A stretch of DNA of 37,378 nt from a virus, in IMG/VR virus record IMGVR_UViG_3300046171_000147, positions 1-37,378 of that record. The stretch is one strand, 5' to 3'. The position numbers and the translations under genes were made by a program. Positions within the stretch are counted from its first letter, which is position 1. Each line of letters begins with the position of its first letter. The notes under the pieces are model-generated. The model did not search any database, was not told the DNA's origin, and saw nothing but the letters and a program-made list of their open reading frames with translations. Shown here piece after piece: positions 1 to 6,894 of the stretch.

Positions 1-12
1 CCCACACAGAAA

Positions 13-417
13 TCACTCCACCTGAGCATTGCCCCAGCTGAGCGTCACCGTGCCACTGCTCTGCTTGTTATCGTCTGCCTTGTCTCTGATCCCAAGAGGC
101 TGCATCTGCCTGATATGCTTGTCCTTGTGATCTGCCTCAAGCCTTCTACGTTGCACCTCAGCCATTGCCAGCTTCGGATCACTTGGCAGCTCTGCCTCGA
201 CAAGATCTATAATCTGATCACGCATGACCTCGCACTGCAAAGTCCTTGCAATCCGGTAAGCCTTGTACGCTTCTTCGTCCTCCTGCACCCATCTCAGCAC
301 AGTACGCCATGAGGGCAGCTCATCACTGTTGTTGCAAATTCTGGTCAGAGATCTCCCGTTGGCAATCTCATCGCAGATCTGCTCCATCTGTTTCTTTGTG
401 ACACGAACCTTAGCCAT
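13..417 (-). CDS. terS: Terminase small subunit (terS)
   Basis: A 134-residue protein whose N-terminal half has the usual small-terminase DNA-binding helix-turn-helix: a run of helix, then SLTRICNNSDELPSWRTVL and a W-x-x-E helix. The C-terminal part is charged and helical, as expected for oligomerisation and contact with TerL. In the family this protein recognises the packaging site on concatemeric DNA. An SD-like GGAG lies just upstream of the ATG. The stop is only 12 bp from the left edge, and terL is the next minus-strand gene if the window ends are joined, which argues for a circular or circularly permuted genome. The identification rests on motif style and position. Confidence 0.8.
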   Translation of the reverse strand: MAKVRVTKKQMEQICDEIANGRSLTRICNNSDELPSWRTVLRWVQEDEEAYKAYRIARTLQCEVMRDQIIDLVEAELPSDPKLAMAEVQRRRLEADHKDKHIRQMQPLGIRDKADDNKQSSGTVTLSWGNAQVE

Positions 418-431
418 GATGCTCCAAAAAG

Positions 432-467
432 AACCCAGCCATTCTCAGGGACGAAAATGACTGGGCT
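432..467. repeat. Imperfect 12-bp inverted repeat upstream of terS
   Basis: Arms at 432-443 and 456-467 pair at 10 of 12 positions (AACCCAGCCATT against AATGACTGGGCT) around a 12-nt loop. On the minus strand this lies in the 5' leader of terS, between the ATG and a candidate promoter. It could be an mRNA structure, a regulator site or part of the packaging signal. There is no U-tract, so it is not a clear terminator. Confidence 0.45.
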
Positions 468-527
468 AGGTAACACTCTTACGGAGGAAACGCATGAAAT
501 CGCAACATCTTGCGTATCTTACCGAAA

Positions 528-556
528 AAGCTACCCCATTTAGCGCATTGGCGCAA
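528..556 (-). promoter_or_regulatory. Candidate promoter ahead of terS
   Basis: Read on the minus strand, TTGCGC (551-556) and TAGCTT (528-533) are separated by 17 nt. They lie in the only sizeable gap (418-574) between the early minus genes and terS. The same TAGCTT hexamer is the proposed -10 of the promoter at 4356-4384. This could start late transcription, but the -35 is weak and no operator palindrome is present here. Confidence 0.3.
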
Positions 557-574
557 GTCCCTTGATCTTTTCCG

Positions 575-961
575 TTACAGCATCCTGTAACTCAGCTGCA
601 CCAGTACATCCTTGTAACGCGCCTTGACCACTCTGGGGTCATGCAACCCCAAGATCCTCGCCAGCTTCGACCACTGGGCTCCACGGCGCCTGTAGGCAGC
701 CGAGTGGGCCACAGCCCACACAAGCCTGCGCTCATCATCCTGCAGCTGCTCACAGGCAATCCTGATAGCCCTGTCATACGCATCAATCTGTGAAGGAGTA
801 GCTTTGAGGGTGGGCGCTTCGAAGCTGGTGTAGCCATACGCATCCCAGCTCTGCACATAGTCAGGCCACGCTGACATCTTCTGCCTGACCATCGCCGGCG
901 GCATCTTGCGCTCTGTCTCGCAAGCCTCGACGAACATATCATGCAACTGCGTGACATTCAT
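575..961 (-). CDS. Helix-turn-helix protein, DUF6362-like
   Basis: A 128-residue protein. Its C-terminal part carries the pattern DAYDRAIRIACEQL, then DDERRLVWAVAHS, then WSKLARILGLHDPRVVKARY, which resembles the DUF6362 family of phage proteins. In that family a sigma-factor-like helix-turn-helix (W-x-x-hA-x-x-hG) follows a conserved R-x-LVW helix. Being the last gene before terS, it is a reasonable candidate for a late-transcription regulator, but that role is inference. Its ATG overlaps the upstream stop (ATGA). It is the last translationally coupled gene in the cro operon. Confidence 0.6.
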   Translation of the reverse strand: MNVTQLHDMFVEACETERKMPPAMVRQKMSAWPDYVQSWDAYGYTSFEAPTLKATPSQIDAYDRAIRIACEQLQDDERRLVWAVAHSAAYRRRGAQWSKLARILGLHDPRVVKARYKDVLVQLSYRML

Positions 962-1434
962 CGTCTGATCTTTTCTGCCTCCAGCTCCAGCTCACTGAGG
1001 AACACCTGACGCTGAAAAGGCGGTAATCCACTGATATGGTTCTGCAGCTCGCTGAACCGATCAGCTGAGTAGCTTGGCCTGAGCTTCTTCATCACCCTGC
1101 GCTGCAGCTCGTCCAGCGGTGATTGCTTTGAACGCTGGATTGCCTCGCGATACTTAGAGTTACTATGCTTAGCTATGTTCTGGATTATAGAATTTATTTG
1201 GGGGTTTGCAGAAGCGCTGTGAGCGCTTTGTTCGCTATGCTTAGCAGCGGGATTGCGGGGATTGTAATTATTTCGTCGATTCATTGTCAACCCTTCTTTC
1301 TCTATTTCGTTAACACCTTTGATGCAATCCGACAAGGCGCACACGAAATGCTTACTTGCCAAAATAACCCAGCTGCCATCCCTGATGTTGTGCAGCTTGC
1401 CGCAAACGCAGCACCTTTCGGGACTGATGCTCAT
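958..1434 (-). CDS. Small protein with N-terminal zinc-finger-like cysteines
   Basis: I chose the ATG at 1434 because it overlaps the methyltransferase stop (ATGA); the protein is 158 residues. The N-terminus has CCVCGK and, about 25 residues later, CALSDC, a likely four-cysteine zinc site. The middle is Asn/Ser rich and the C-terminal 60 residues are charged and helical. An internal Met (sequence MNRRNNYNP) could start a shorter, cysteine-free product. No family was recognised. Its position suggests a DNA- or RNA-binding accessory factor of the early operon, but no function can be assigned. Confidence 0.55.
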   Translation of the reverse strand: MSISPERCCVCGKLHNIRDGSWVILASKHFVCALSDCIKGVNEIEKEGLTMNRRNNYNPRNPAAKHSEQSAHSASANPQINSIIQNIAKHSNSKYREAIQRSKQSPLDELQRRVMKKLRPSYSADRFSELQNHISGLPPFQRQVFLSELELEAEKIRR

Positions 1435-1955
1435 ACCCAGCTGAGCTGCGTTGCGCCGTTGTAACAGCCTGCCCAGACAAACCACGCATAAGCCGTCGTG
1501 CCTGTCGAAGTGGCCTCCTCACCACCGCGCCACATCGTCAATCTCTTGGAAAACACATGGACCCGAGCTGGCGGGTGATGCAAAAACAGACTGTCATGCC
1601 GGCCCTTGCCCTCTAAAAAGCTCAGGCGCAGCAGCCACGCATGTTTGCCAACACCCAGATCAATCGCGTGTTGAATGAACTGCTCTGCCAGCTTGTAAGG
1701 CGGGTTCGTGACAAGCGAATTGCTCTCTGCCTTCGTCGTCATCAGAAAATCAACGCCGGCGGTGCAATAACCATAATCGACAAGATCCGAGGCGACCACA
1801 TCGTAGCAGGCAGCGCGCAGCACCTCGCAGATTGCGCCATCACCAGCTGCAGGCTCCCAGATGCGCTCGTCAAACAGCTCGACATCAAGCAGGCGCTTGG
1901 TCGCAACCGGAGGCGTGGGATACCAATCATCTTTCTGCCTAGCCATCGAAGTCAA
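1431..1955 (-). CDS. DNA adenine methyltransferase-like protein
   Basis: A 174-residue class I SAM-dependent methyltransferase. WYPTPPVAT is at 11-19, the AdoMet-binding loop EPAAGDG at 34-40 (motif I), an acidic SDLVD at 56-60 (motif II), and the catalytic NPPY at 84-87 (motif IV, typical of N6-adenine enzymes). It is short and has no visible target-recognition domain. There is no cognate restriction enzyme, so it is an orphan that may protect phage DNA or mark it for regulation. A TTG at 1955 has a GGGGAGGG ribosome site seven nt upstream; an ATG at 1946 is the alternative. It overlaps both neighbouring genes by 4 bp. Confidence 0.8.
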   Translation of the reverse strand: MTSMARQKDDWYPTPPVATKRLLDVELFDERIWEPAAGDGAICEVLRAACYDVVASDLVDYGYCTAGVDFLMTTKAESNSLVTNPPYKLAEQFIQHAIDLGVGKHAWLLRLSFLEGKGRHDSLFLHHPPARVHVFSKRLTMWRGGEEATSTGTTAYAWFVWAGCYNGATQLSWV

Positions 1956-2722
1956 AACTTCACCCTCCCCGTAGCCTTGAGGACTTTGAGCTGATCCAGC
2001 GCCTTGTCATTCGAAGCGTGTTGCACCTCCGGCCCGAGGAATACATGCCGGCGGTGGTAATCCATGAAAGACTGGCGCAGATGATAATCCTGCAGCGCAT
2101 CCTTGTAGCGCTGCTGCGCGGCCCTGAATTTGTTGAAAGCCGCATCAACTTGCCATTTCGGCAAGTCCATTTTGCGAATCTGGTTAATTGACGAAAAGAT
2201 GTTCAAACCCGCATTGAAAGGCGTGTTCCATGTCATCTTCTGCGGCACGACAACCGCAGGGATCTTGCACTTGTCATCGCCATTCGCCCACGCTGCCAGA
2301 ATGAAATCGCCAAAACCTGACTGCAGCTGCTCACCCCAGTTTGTGCCGAGAGCATCGTAGATCTTGTGCGAAATCATCAGTCGCCTGCCTTCGTCAAAAG
2401 AGATGAAACCCTTGTCAAAAAGCAGATCAATATGCTTGTTCAACAAAAGCCCGTTCATTGGCGAGACAGCCTCAGCACGATCTTTGCAATGCCTGAAAGG
2501 CTTAATGTGTGATGCGACCAGCGACGGCTGATAACACCAGCCTGTCATCTGACAGACCCTTTGACGGGTCAACAGCTCCTTGCGGAACTCTGACCTGATT
2601 GCCTGCATCTCCACCTTGTTCAAACCTTTGTAAAACGCGGTGTGATCGTTGCCCTCGACAGTCAGGACGCTCGGGTTGTCAACGCCGAGGCGTATTAACT
2701 CAGACTTAATCGAATTAATCAT
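1952..2722 (-). CDS. HNH endonuclease
   Basis: A 256-residue protein starting at the ATG at 2722. Residues about 50-115 form an HNH domain of the HNH_2 type: RQRVCQMTG, then LVASHIKPF (first His), then MNGLLLNKHIDLLFDKGFIS (Asn, His and the conserved D-x-LFD-x-G). These residues build the beta-beta-alpha metal nuclease site. The C-terminal 90 residues are helical and of unknown role, perhaps DNA targeting. It lies between a Cys-rich protein and a DNA methyltransferase, so a modification-linked nuclease, a homing-type nuclease or a packaging cofactor are all possible. It overlaps the MTase by 4 bp. Confidence 0.82.
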   Translation of the reverse strand: MINSIKSELIRLGVDNPSVLTVEGNDHTAFYKGLNKVEMQAIRSEFRKELLTRQRVCQMTGWCYQPSLVASHIKPFRHCKDRAEAVSPMNGLLLNKHIDLLFDKGFISFDEGRRLMISHKIYDALGTNWGEQLQSGFGDFILAAWANGDDKCKIPAVVVPQKMTWNTPFNAGLNIFSSINQIRKMDLPKWQVDAAFNKFRAAQQRYKDALQDYHLRQSFMDYHRRHVFLGPEVQHASNDKALDQLKVLKATGRVKF

Positions 2723-2909
2723 CAAACTCGCCCTTCTGGCCCTTGTTGTTGAACATATCGGGGTCCATCAGCGGCTCCTCGCCACTGCCGGCGCAGCGAG
2801 GACACAAGGCAGATTGCACACAACCATGGCCGTCAGGCTCGTAGATCCAGCCCTCCTTGCAGCGCGTATAACTGTTCCTGTAAGTGCATTTTCTGCCGCT
2901 CCAGCTCAT
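2715..2909 (-). CDS. Small cysteine-rich protein
   Basis: A 64-residue protein starting at 2909, where its ATG overlaps the VRR-NUC stop (ATGA). It has seven residues spaced as possible metal ligands: an early C-x8-C, a later C-x4-C and C-x2-C (RCAGSG), and a His in PDGHGC. The C-terminus is acidic. It is probably a small zinc-ribbon protein. No family was recognised. It sits between two nucleases in the early minus operon, so a role on DNA is plausible but unproven. Confidence 0.6.
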   Translation of the reverse strand: MSWSGRKCTYRNSYTRCKEGWIYEPDGHGCVQSALCPRCAGSGEEPLMDPDMFNNKGQKGEFDD

Positions 2910-3277
2910 GTGCCGGCCCTCAGCTTGACCAGCGGCGACAGGATCTCCTCCACCTGTTCCAGAGAGCGCGCCAGCCCCCAGTGGCAACCGGCATCAAGTA
3001 ACGCATCGCGCATCTTCTGCTGGTTTTCGTTCAGCCTGCCGCCCTTCGGACGCTTGAGCTCAATAAAAATGGACGAGCTAATACCCGTCCTTGAAGCGTC
3101 TGCTGGCACAAAAATTTCAAGATCCGGCCACCCGAAGCGCGTTCCCATGCGCCTAAGTTTCATTTTGAACGCCACATGGCGGGTGCCTTCGTTTGGCGAA
3201 TGATGGAAAACGCAGCCAACAGGCAACGCCAGCTCCAGCCAGTCTGCCACTTGCGTCTGCAGCTCGTCCTCAGTCAT
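2906..3277 (-). CDS. VRR-NUC domain nuclease
   Basis: A 123-residue stand-alone VRR-NUC protein of the PD-(D/E)XK superfamily. It shows the family order: an N-terminal E-x-x-x-Q (TEDELQTQVADWL), then PNEGTR, then G-WPDLEIFV with the catalytic Asp at about 52, then FIELKRPKGGRL with the E-x-K at about 73-75, then a conserved NENQQ. The length fits phage homologues. In the wider family these enzymes resolve or cut branched DNA. It is the second gene after the Cro-like gene, overlapping it by 8 bp. Confidence 0.85.
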   Translation of the reverse strand: MTEDELQTQVADWLELALPVGCVFHHSPNEGTRHVAFKMKLRRMGTRFGWPDLEIFVPADASRTGISSSIFIELKRPKGGRLNENQQKMRDALLDAGCHWGLARSLEQVEEILSPLVKLRAGT

Positions 3278-3482
3278 GGCGAATGTAGAAATCGTTTGGC
3301 ATGACTTCGCCTTGGGTCAGCAGCATGACCTTGTCCATATTGTCTGGATTCGGTATCAACCGCTGTTTGTCGCCATGCGGCAAGCACCAGCGGCGCACCA
3401 CAGTTGCGTGGCTTGCACCCAGCAAACGCGCCAGCTGGCTATAGGACCAGCCCTTTTTTTGTCGATAATTGTTAAGCTGCAT
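3270..3482 (-). CDS. Cro-like helix-turn-helix regulator
   Basis: A 70-residue DNA-binding protein starting at 3482. The segment WSYSQLARLLGASHATVVRRW is a clear helix-turn-helix (Q-LA-x-LLG-x-S-x-x-TV-x-RW). It is the first gene of the minus early operon and is divergent from the repressor gene at 3596, the classic Cro position. Its promoter shares a palindromic operator with the repressor promoter. The call as a Cro analogue is by position; a YdaS-like activator is an alternative. Confidence 0.75.
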   Translation of the reverse strand: MQLNNYRQKKGWSYSQLARLLGASHATVVRRWCLPHGDKQRLIPNPDNMDKVMLLTQGEVMPNDFYIRHD

Positions 3483-3492
3483 TACGTTTTCC

Positions 3493-3511
3493 GGACAGTT
3501 AATATTTGTCC
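3493..3511. promoter_or_regulatory. Inverted repeat GGACA-N9-TGTCC near the cro start site
   Basis: GGACA (3493-3497) and TGTCC (3507-3511) frame an A/T-rich centre. It lies just downstream of the proposed cro -10 box, where a bound protein would block cro transcription. It is unrelated to the TTGACG palindrome, so it could be the site of the second regulator of the switch. Confidence 0.4.
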
Positions 3512-3512
3512 T

Positions 3513-3541
3513 AATGTAAGCAGCTTGACTTATTTCGTCAA
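3513..3541 (-). promoter_or_regulatory. Promoter of the cro early operon
   Basis: Read on the minus strand: TTGACG (3536-3541), a 17-nt spacer and TACATT (3513-3518), 31 bp ahead of the Cro-like ATG. The -35 box is one arm of the operator palindrome at 3525-3541, so binding there would silence this promoter. Confidence 0.7.
3525..3541. promoter_or_regulatory. Operator palindrome, copy 1 (shared by cro and repressor promoters)
   Basis: TTGACT-TATTT-CGTCAA is one of six copies of the TTGACG-N5-CGTCAA palindrome in this window. Its two arms are the -35 boxes of the two divergent promoters, so occupancy could control both genes at once. Confidence 0.7.
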
Positions 3542-3553
3542 TGCGCTTATCTC
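3525..3553 (+). promoter_or_regulatory. Promoter of the repressor gene
   Basis: TTGACT (3525-3530), a 17-nt spacer and TATCTC (3548-3553), 42 bp ahead of the chosen repressor start. A second operator copy lies immediately downstream at 3564-3580, overlapping the expected start of transcription and the ribosome site. Confidence 0.55.
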
Positions 3554-3563
3554 TTTCCTGACA

Positions 3564-3580
3564 TTGACGCATAACGACAA
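3564..3580. promoter_or_regulatory. Operator palindrome, copy 2
   Basis: TTGACG-CATAA-CGACAA, followed directly by the AAGGAGG ribosome site of the repressor gene. It lies downstream of the repressor promoter and would suit autoregulation. Its right arm plus ribosome site (CGACAAGGAGG) is repeated at the integrase-operon leader near 10683-10693. Confidence 0.65.
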
Positions 3581-3595
3581 GGAGGTATGCTTGCC

Positions 3596-4345
3596 ATGGT
3601 AACACTCAACAAGGACTACAACATGGCGCCTAACAATCTAAATAAGATGATTCAGCGCTCTGGCTTGACGAACAAGATGGTCGCAGAGCTTAAGGGTATT
3701 CAACCAGCAACCTTATCACGGCATAAGTCCGGTGACATCGGGATCTCCCTTGCCGACGCGGAGGAATATGCTGGCATACTTAACTGCGAGCCGCAGCAGA
3801 TATTTTTTTCAAACCCGCCGATCCCAATACTCGCAACGGTTCAAAACATAGAGACAGCGCACTGCGAGGTTGATTTAAAAAGTTTGACAGAGCCTACTCT
3901 GGTGCTTTGCCAACACCTCAGCAAACATGGCAGCGAGAGGTTTTACAACAAATCTGTCTATCTGCATGGCAATTACAATCATTCGACCATGTGCATCGTC
4001 TGGGACTTGGATCAAGACATTGAGCACCCAGCAAGCTGGCAGCACGGCAATCTCGACATCATCAACGCAGACCCCATTTGGCATCATTATGTCGATAAGA
4101 ACGCGCTTGGGGGCCATTACTGCATCGCAATGACAGATGATGACCGGCTGCTTTACGGCGAGCTGTATCAAACAGGCCGCAATAAATACAACATAAATTC
4201 ATGGAATTTCGGATGTTATGAAAATCTCAAATTAAAATGGGCTACACCAATCGTTGACATGGTAATCAGGCCCGATCTCAGGCAAATAGAGTTTAAGGAT
4301 ACTGACAATGAGGCTTGGGCGAAGGCTTTGGGTGCAACGTATTAA
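3596..4345 (+). CDS. CI-like phage repressor
   Basis: A 249-residue protein. The start at 3596 is chosen because AAGGAGG ends 10 nt upstream; the ATG at 3587 is too close to it, and 3623 is a further option. Residues about 12-70 form a Cro/CI-type helix-turn-helix (ELKGIQPATLSRHKSGDIGIS). The C-terminal 150 residues are rich in aromatic residues and resemble the sensor half of phage repressors. I do not see a convincing Ser/Lys S24 autoprotease dyad, so induction may not be by RecA-style self-cleavage. It stands alone and divergent from the Cro-like gene and is the likely owner of the six-copy palindrome. Confidence 0.75.
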   Translation: MVTLNKDYNMAPNNLNKMIQRSGLTNKMVAELKGIQPATLSRHKSGDIGISLADAEEYAGILNCEPQQIFFSNPPIPILATVQNIETAHCEVDLKSLTEPTLVLCQHLSKHGSERFYNKSVYLHGNYNHSTMCIVWDLDQDIEHPASWQHGNLDIINADPIWHHYVDKNALGGHYCIAMTDDDRLLYGELYQTGRNKYNINSWNFGCYENLKLKWATPIVDMVIRPDLRQIEFKDTDNEAWAKALGATY

Positions 4346-4355
4346 AGAAAGCCTA

Positions 4356-4384
4356 TTGACGTAATCCGTAAAGGACATTAGCTT
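4356..4384 (+). promoter_or_regulatory. Promoter with operator, recombination operon
   Basis: TTGACG (4356-4361), 17 nt, TAGCTT (4379-4384). The -35 is the left arm of palindrome copy 3, TTGACG-TAATC-CGTAAA (4356-4372). It lies 11 bp after the repressor stop and 28 bp before the nuclease ATG, so it can drive 4413-7486 independently of the repressor gene while being repressed by its product. Confidence 0.65.
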
Positions 4385-4412
4385 ATCCCGAAATGTAACG
4401 GGAGAAGCCTAA

Positions 4413-5348
4413 ATGTTCCATGACATCCCTGACTGGGCCGAGCGACATCACTATCGCCACCACTCAAACCCAAAATCCAAATCCCGAGCTAAGACCTTTT
4501 TTGAAAAGGTGCATCTGCGCCCAACGCTGACCGCAGCTTGGGAAATCGTCAAAGCAAAGAACGATCCGCGCCTGCCCGATGCTTGGGCAACCATCAAAAA
4601 ATTCGATCAAAAATATTCTGGGGCTGACAACGCCAACATGCTTGGCGGCAGGCTTGCACAGCTGATCGCTGACAAGGTTCTGCTGGAAGGCATGGACATT
4701 GGTGATTCAGTCAAGCTCGCTTTCGAAAAATACGACGCTTACAAGCCCCGTGACTGGGATGACGGCACCGATGCTGCCAAGGCCAAGCAATACCGCGAGG
4801 AGCTGCCAGAGGTGGCTGCAAACGCGATTATCGGCCTGAAAGAAGCAATGGCTAGGGAAAACAGGATCATCGGCGAGATTGACTTGCATGACCTGATCGG
4901 CGGCCTTGCCCTGCCCCACTTTACCAAACCTGACTATGCCCGTCGCGGCGATCTCAAGACAAAGTGGTCAAAGAAAAGCGCGACAAGCAAATCTGGGTTT
5001 GCCAGCAGCTCACTGCCGAAGCATCTGGGCGGGATGTTTGAGCAGGCCCATGTCTATCAGGTTGCCGGTTTCTGGGCGCTCAACGGCCACCAGCCACCCT
5101 TTCTGGTCTACGCCAACAAAACCGATTGCACGGTATTCACACCGGACAATGCGCCTGAGCTGCGCGATGACAACCTCGCTGCGATAGTCGAGGACATCAA
5201 GCTCTATCACAAAACCACCGAAAATCTGCTGCGCGCTGCCGAGCACAAGGACGAGCTGTTCTCTCTGGTTTCGCCAGATTTCTCCGAGCTGTGCTGGCAA
5301 GAGCCGCCGGCAATCGTCGAGGAGGCAAAGCAAATATGGAAATTGTGA
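4413..5348 (+). CDS. PD-(D/E)XK family nuclease, probable recombination exonuclease
   Basis: A 311-residue protein. The core IIGEIDLHDL (about 152-161), then KPDYARRG, then GDLKTKW (about 179-185), matches the E...D...D-x-K layout of Cas4/RecB-type nucleases. Asp180 and Lys182 are the likely catalytic pair, and Q in EQAHVYQVAGFW is a typical motif-IV residue. It heads the operon holding a probable annealing protein and an SSB-like protein, the usual phage set for recombination-dependent replication. A GGGAG ribosome site precedes the ATG. The family call is by motif only. Confidence 0.7.
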   Translation: MFHDIPDWAERHHYRHHSNPKSKSRAKTFFEKVHLRPTLTAAWEIVKAKNDPRLPDAWATIKKFDQKYSGADNANMLGGRLAQLIADKVLLEGMDIGDSVKLAFEKYDAYKPRDWDDGTDAAKAKQYREELPEVAANAIIGLKEAMARENRIIGEIDLHDLIGGLALPHFTKPDYARRGDLKTKWSKKSATSKSGFASSSLPKHLGGMFEQAHVYQVAGFWALNGHQPPFLVYANKTDCTVFTPDNAPELRDDNLAAIVEDIKLYHKTTENLLRAAEHKDELFSLVSPDFSELCWQEPPAIVEEAKQIWKL

Positions 5349-5467
5349 GACTGACCATGTGGGAGTGGATTCGAGAGATCTTCGCCACCCTGCTTTTTTT
5401 CACCGCCATGGCATTGGTCTGTGTCGTGATGGTGCTGATTTTCCCAGACCCGCTGTTATGGAGGTAA
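5336..5467 (+). CDS. 43-residue single-span membrane peptide
   Basis: The ATG at 5336 overlaps the end of the nuclease gene by 13 bp and the stop lies 2 bp before the next ATG. After a charged N-terminus (MEIVRLTMWEWIREI) comes one hydrophobic helix of about 25 residues. GGAGG lies about ten nt upstream. Tight packing between two genes supports it as real. Its function is unknown; superinfection exclusion or membrane anchoring are guesses. Confidence 0.55.
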   Translation: MEIVRLTMWEWIREIFATLLFFTAMALVCVVMVLIFPDPLLWR

Positions 5468-5469
5468 CA

Positions 5470-5820
5470 ATGCAGACAGAAATCGACTGGGGTGACACTG
5501 GCCCGATCACCCACAAAAACGGGCCAGACACAGAGCAGATGGCTGCTGATTTTATGGCAAACAAGGTCACGGGACTGAGGCTACAAGCCCTGAGAAGCAT
5601 CGCCTCAGTCACCGCTGGCCTGTCATCTAGTCAGGTTGTCCGGAGTGTCGGCGCCTATGAGTATAGCGTCAAGCCCCGCATAACCGAGCTGCAGCGCCTC
5701 GGGCTGGTTGTCGATACTGGCCTGCGGCAAAAAAACGAGCGCAACAGGCAGGAAGTCGTCTGGGCTGCAACGCCGAAGGGCCATGAGCTGCTCGGGGGGA
5801 TTGATGCGAAAAATTCCTGA
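5470..5820 (+). CDS. Winged-helix DNA-binding protein
   Basis: A 116-residue protein with a GGAGG site just before the ATG at 5470. Residues about 40-110 form a MarR-like winged helix: an SSSQV helix, then YSVKPRITELQRLGLVVDTG (recognition helix leading into the wing) and KNERNRQEVVWAATPKG. Such small winged-helix proteins occur in phage replication/recombination operons as regulators or origin binders. Here it sits between the nuclease and the annealing-protein candidate and overlaps the latter by 17 bp. Confidence 0.65.
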   Translation: MQTEIDWGDTGPITHKNGPDTEQMAADFMANKVTGLRLQALRSIASVTAGLSSSQVVRSVGAYEYSVKPRITELQRLGLVVDTGLRQKNERNRQEVVWAATPKGHELLGGIDAKNS

Positions 5821-6481
5821 GAAGCTGGTCGCTCTGTTCAAGGATATGGGCATCACCTCAAGCGAGGCTGTCTGGGATTGCCACGGCACACCCGTCGTGA
5901 ATCATAAATCTTTGGAGCGTGTTGCAGCCCACCTGAAGATCTCTTTTGACGAGCCATCGGTGATCGAAAGTGACGCGCAGACAAAAACTGTCGTCATGCT
6001 TGTGACCGGCCGGCTCGGCGAAAAGGTTGAATGGTCGATTGGCGAGGCGGCGCCGTACAACAATAAAAACGGCTACCCCTACGCCATGGCTGAAAAGCGC
6101 GCAAAGGACCGCGTGATCCTCAAGCTCATCGAAGTCTCCGGCGATGTCTACTCAAACGAGGAGGCCGAGGATTTCAAAGCTGAGCAAGCCCGTCTGGCGC
6201 GTGAGGCGTCTGGCAGGGAGGAAGTCGTAAAGACTGAAGATCCTGAGCCAACGCCCGACGAGCTGGAGGCACAGTGGCTGAGCTGGTGCAAATCTCAAGT
6301 GCCGAAAATAGAGGCAAGCACACAAACCAAGCAGCTGACGCTGTGGACGCATGAAAACCGCGATCACATGCGGAACCTCAAAAACTTCTCCGAGGCCAAG
6401 TGGCAACGCTTGACCAATATCTACAACGACAAATTCGAAAAACTTAACACCGGCTTGCCGCCGGAAGGAGACAACCAATGA
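5804..6481 (+). CDS. Probable single-strand annealing protein
   Basis: A 225-residue protein starting at MRKIPEK. The N-terminal 120 residues include VVNHKSLERVAAHL, a beta-rich stretch (TVVMLVTGRLGEKVEWSIGE), then YPYAMAEKRAKDRVILKL. The last is like the A-x-x-KR-A...L helix of Rad52/Erf-type phage recombinases. The C-terminal half is acidic and helical. The position between an exonuclease and an SSB-like gene supports a role in annealing single strands. No catalytic residues are expected in this family. It could instead be a related replication accessory of unknown fold. Confidence 0.55.
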   Translation: MRKIPEKLVALFKDMGITSSEAVWDCHGTPVVNHKSLERVAAHLKISFDEPSVIESDAQTKTVVMLVTGRLGEKVEWSIGEAAPYNNKNGYPYAMAEKRAKDRVILKLIEVSGDVYSNEEAEDFKAEQARLAREASGREEVVKTEDPEPTPDELEAQWLSWCKSQVPKIEASTQTKQLTLWTHENRDHMRNLKNFSEAKWQRLTNIYNDKFEKLNTGLPPEGDNQ

Positions 6482-6894
6482 GCTATGGCACACTGCCACA
6501 CCTTTCACGCAGCGAAGTGAAGCTGCGCCAGCCTGTCGATATGCAAACACCAGCTGGGGTGCCGGTAATCTATCGCGGGTCTGCTTATCTTCAATTCAAA
6601 ACAGCGTGGGACGATAACAGTCATAGATATGAGCCTATGACTGACGAACAGAAAAAGGTCTGTGATGACATGGCAAAGCAGCTGCTTGACCATGGAATCC
6701 AGATATCTGTCTCGTTGCAGGCAAAAATCGGCGAGGAGCCGCGCAGCTGGCCGAAAGTGCTGACGATGACCCTTTTGCCCAACAAGCCGCGAGATAGCGA
6801 CCAGCAGGCTCCTATGGGCCAGCAACAGGCATCAGCGCCATCCGCACCACCTCAGACATCAAAGGAGATTCTTGATGACGATATCGGATTCTAA
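6478..6894 (+). CDS. SSB-like single-stranded DNA-binding protein
   Basis: A 138-residue protein. Its C-terminus is a Gln/Pro/Ser-rich linker ending in DDDIGF, almost identical to the acidic DDDIPF tip by which bacterial SSB recruits partner proteins. The N-terminal 100 residues are beta-rich and could be an OB fold, though I cannot match them to SSB directly. It overlaps the annealing-protein gene by 4 bp. With no phage polymerase or helicase visible, this tail may recruit host PriA, RecO, RecQ or Pol III chi. Confidence 0.65.
   Translation: MSYGTLPHLSRSEVKLRQPVDMQTPAGVPVIYRGSAYLQFKTAWDDNSHRYEPMTDEQKKVCDDMAKQLLDHGIQISVSLQAKIGEEPRSWPKVLTMTLLPNKPRDSDQQAPMGQQQASAPSAPPQTSKEILDDDIGF

Noticed and set aside
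494-565. 23-residue plus-strand frame with a strong GGAGG site
   Set aside because: It lies antisense in the terS leader with no plus-strand promoter and no neighbour. The ribosome-like site is probably chance; I left it out as a gene.
2508-2515. Extra TGTGATGC copies inside genes (also near 12147)
   Set aside because: Single isolated octamers within coding sequence and without the paired 3-bp spacing are expected by chance.
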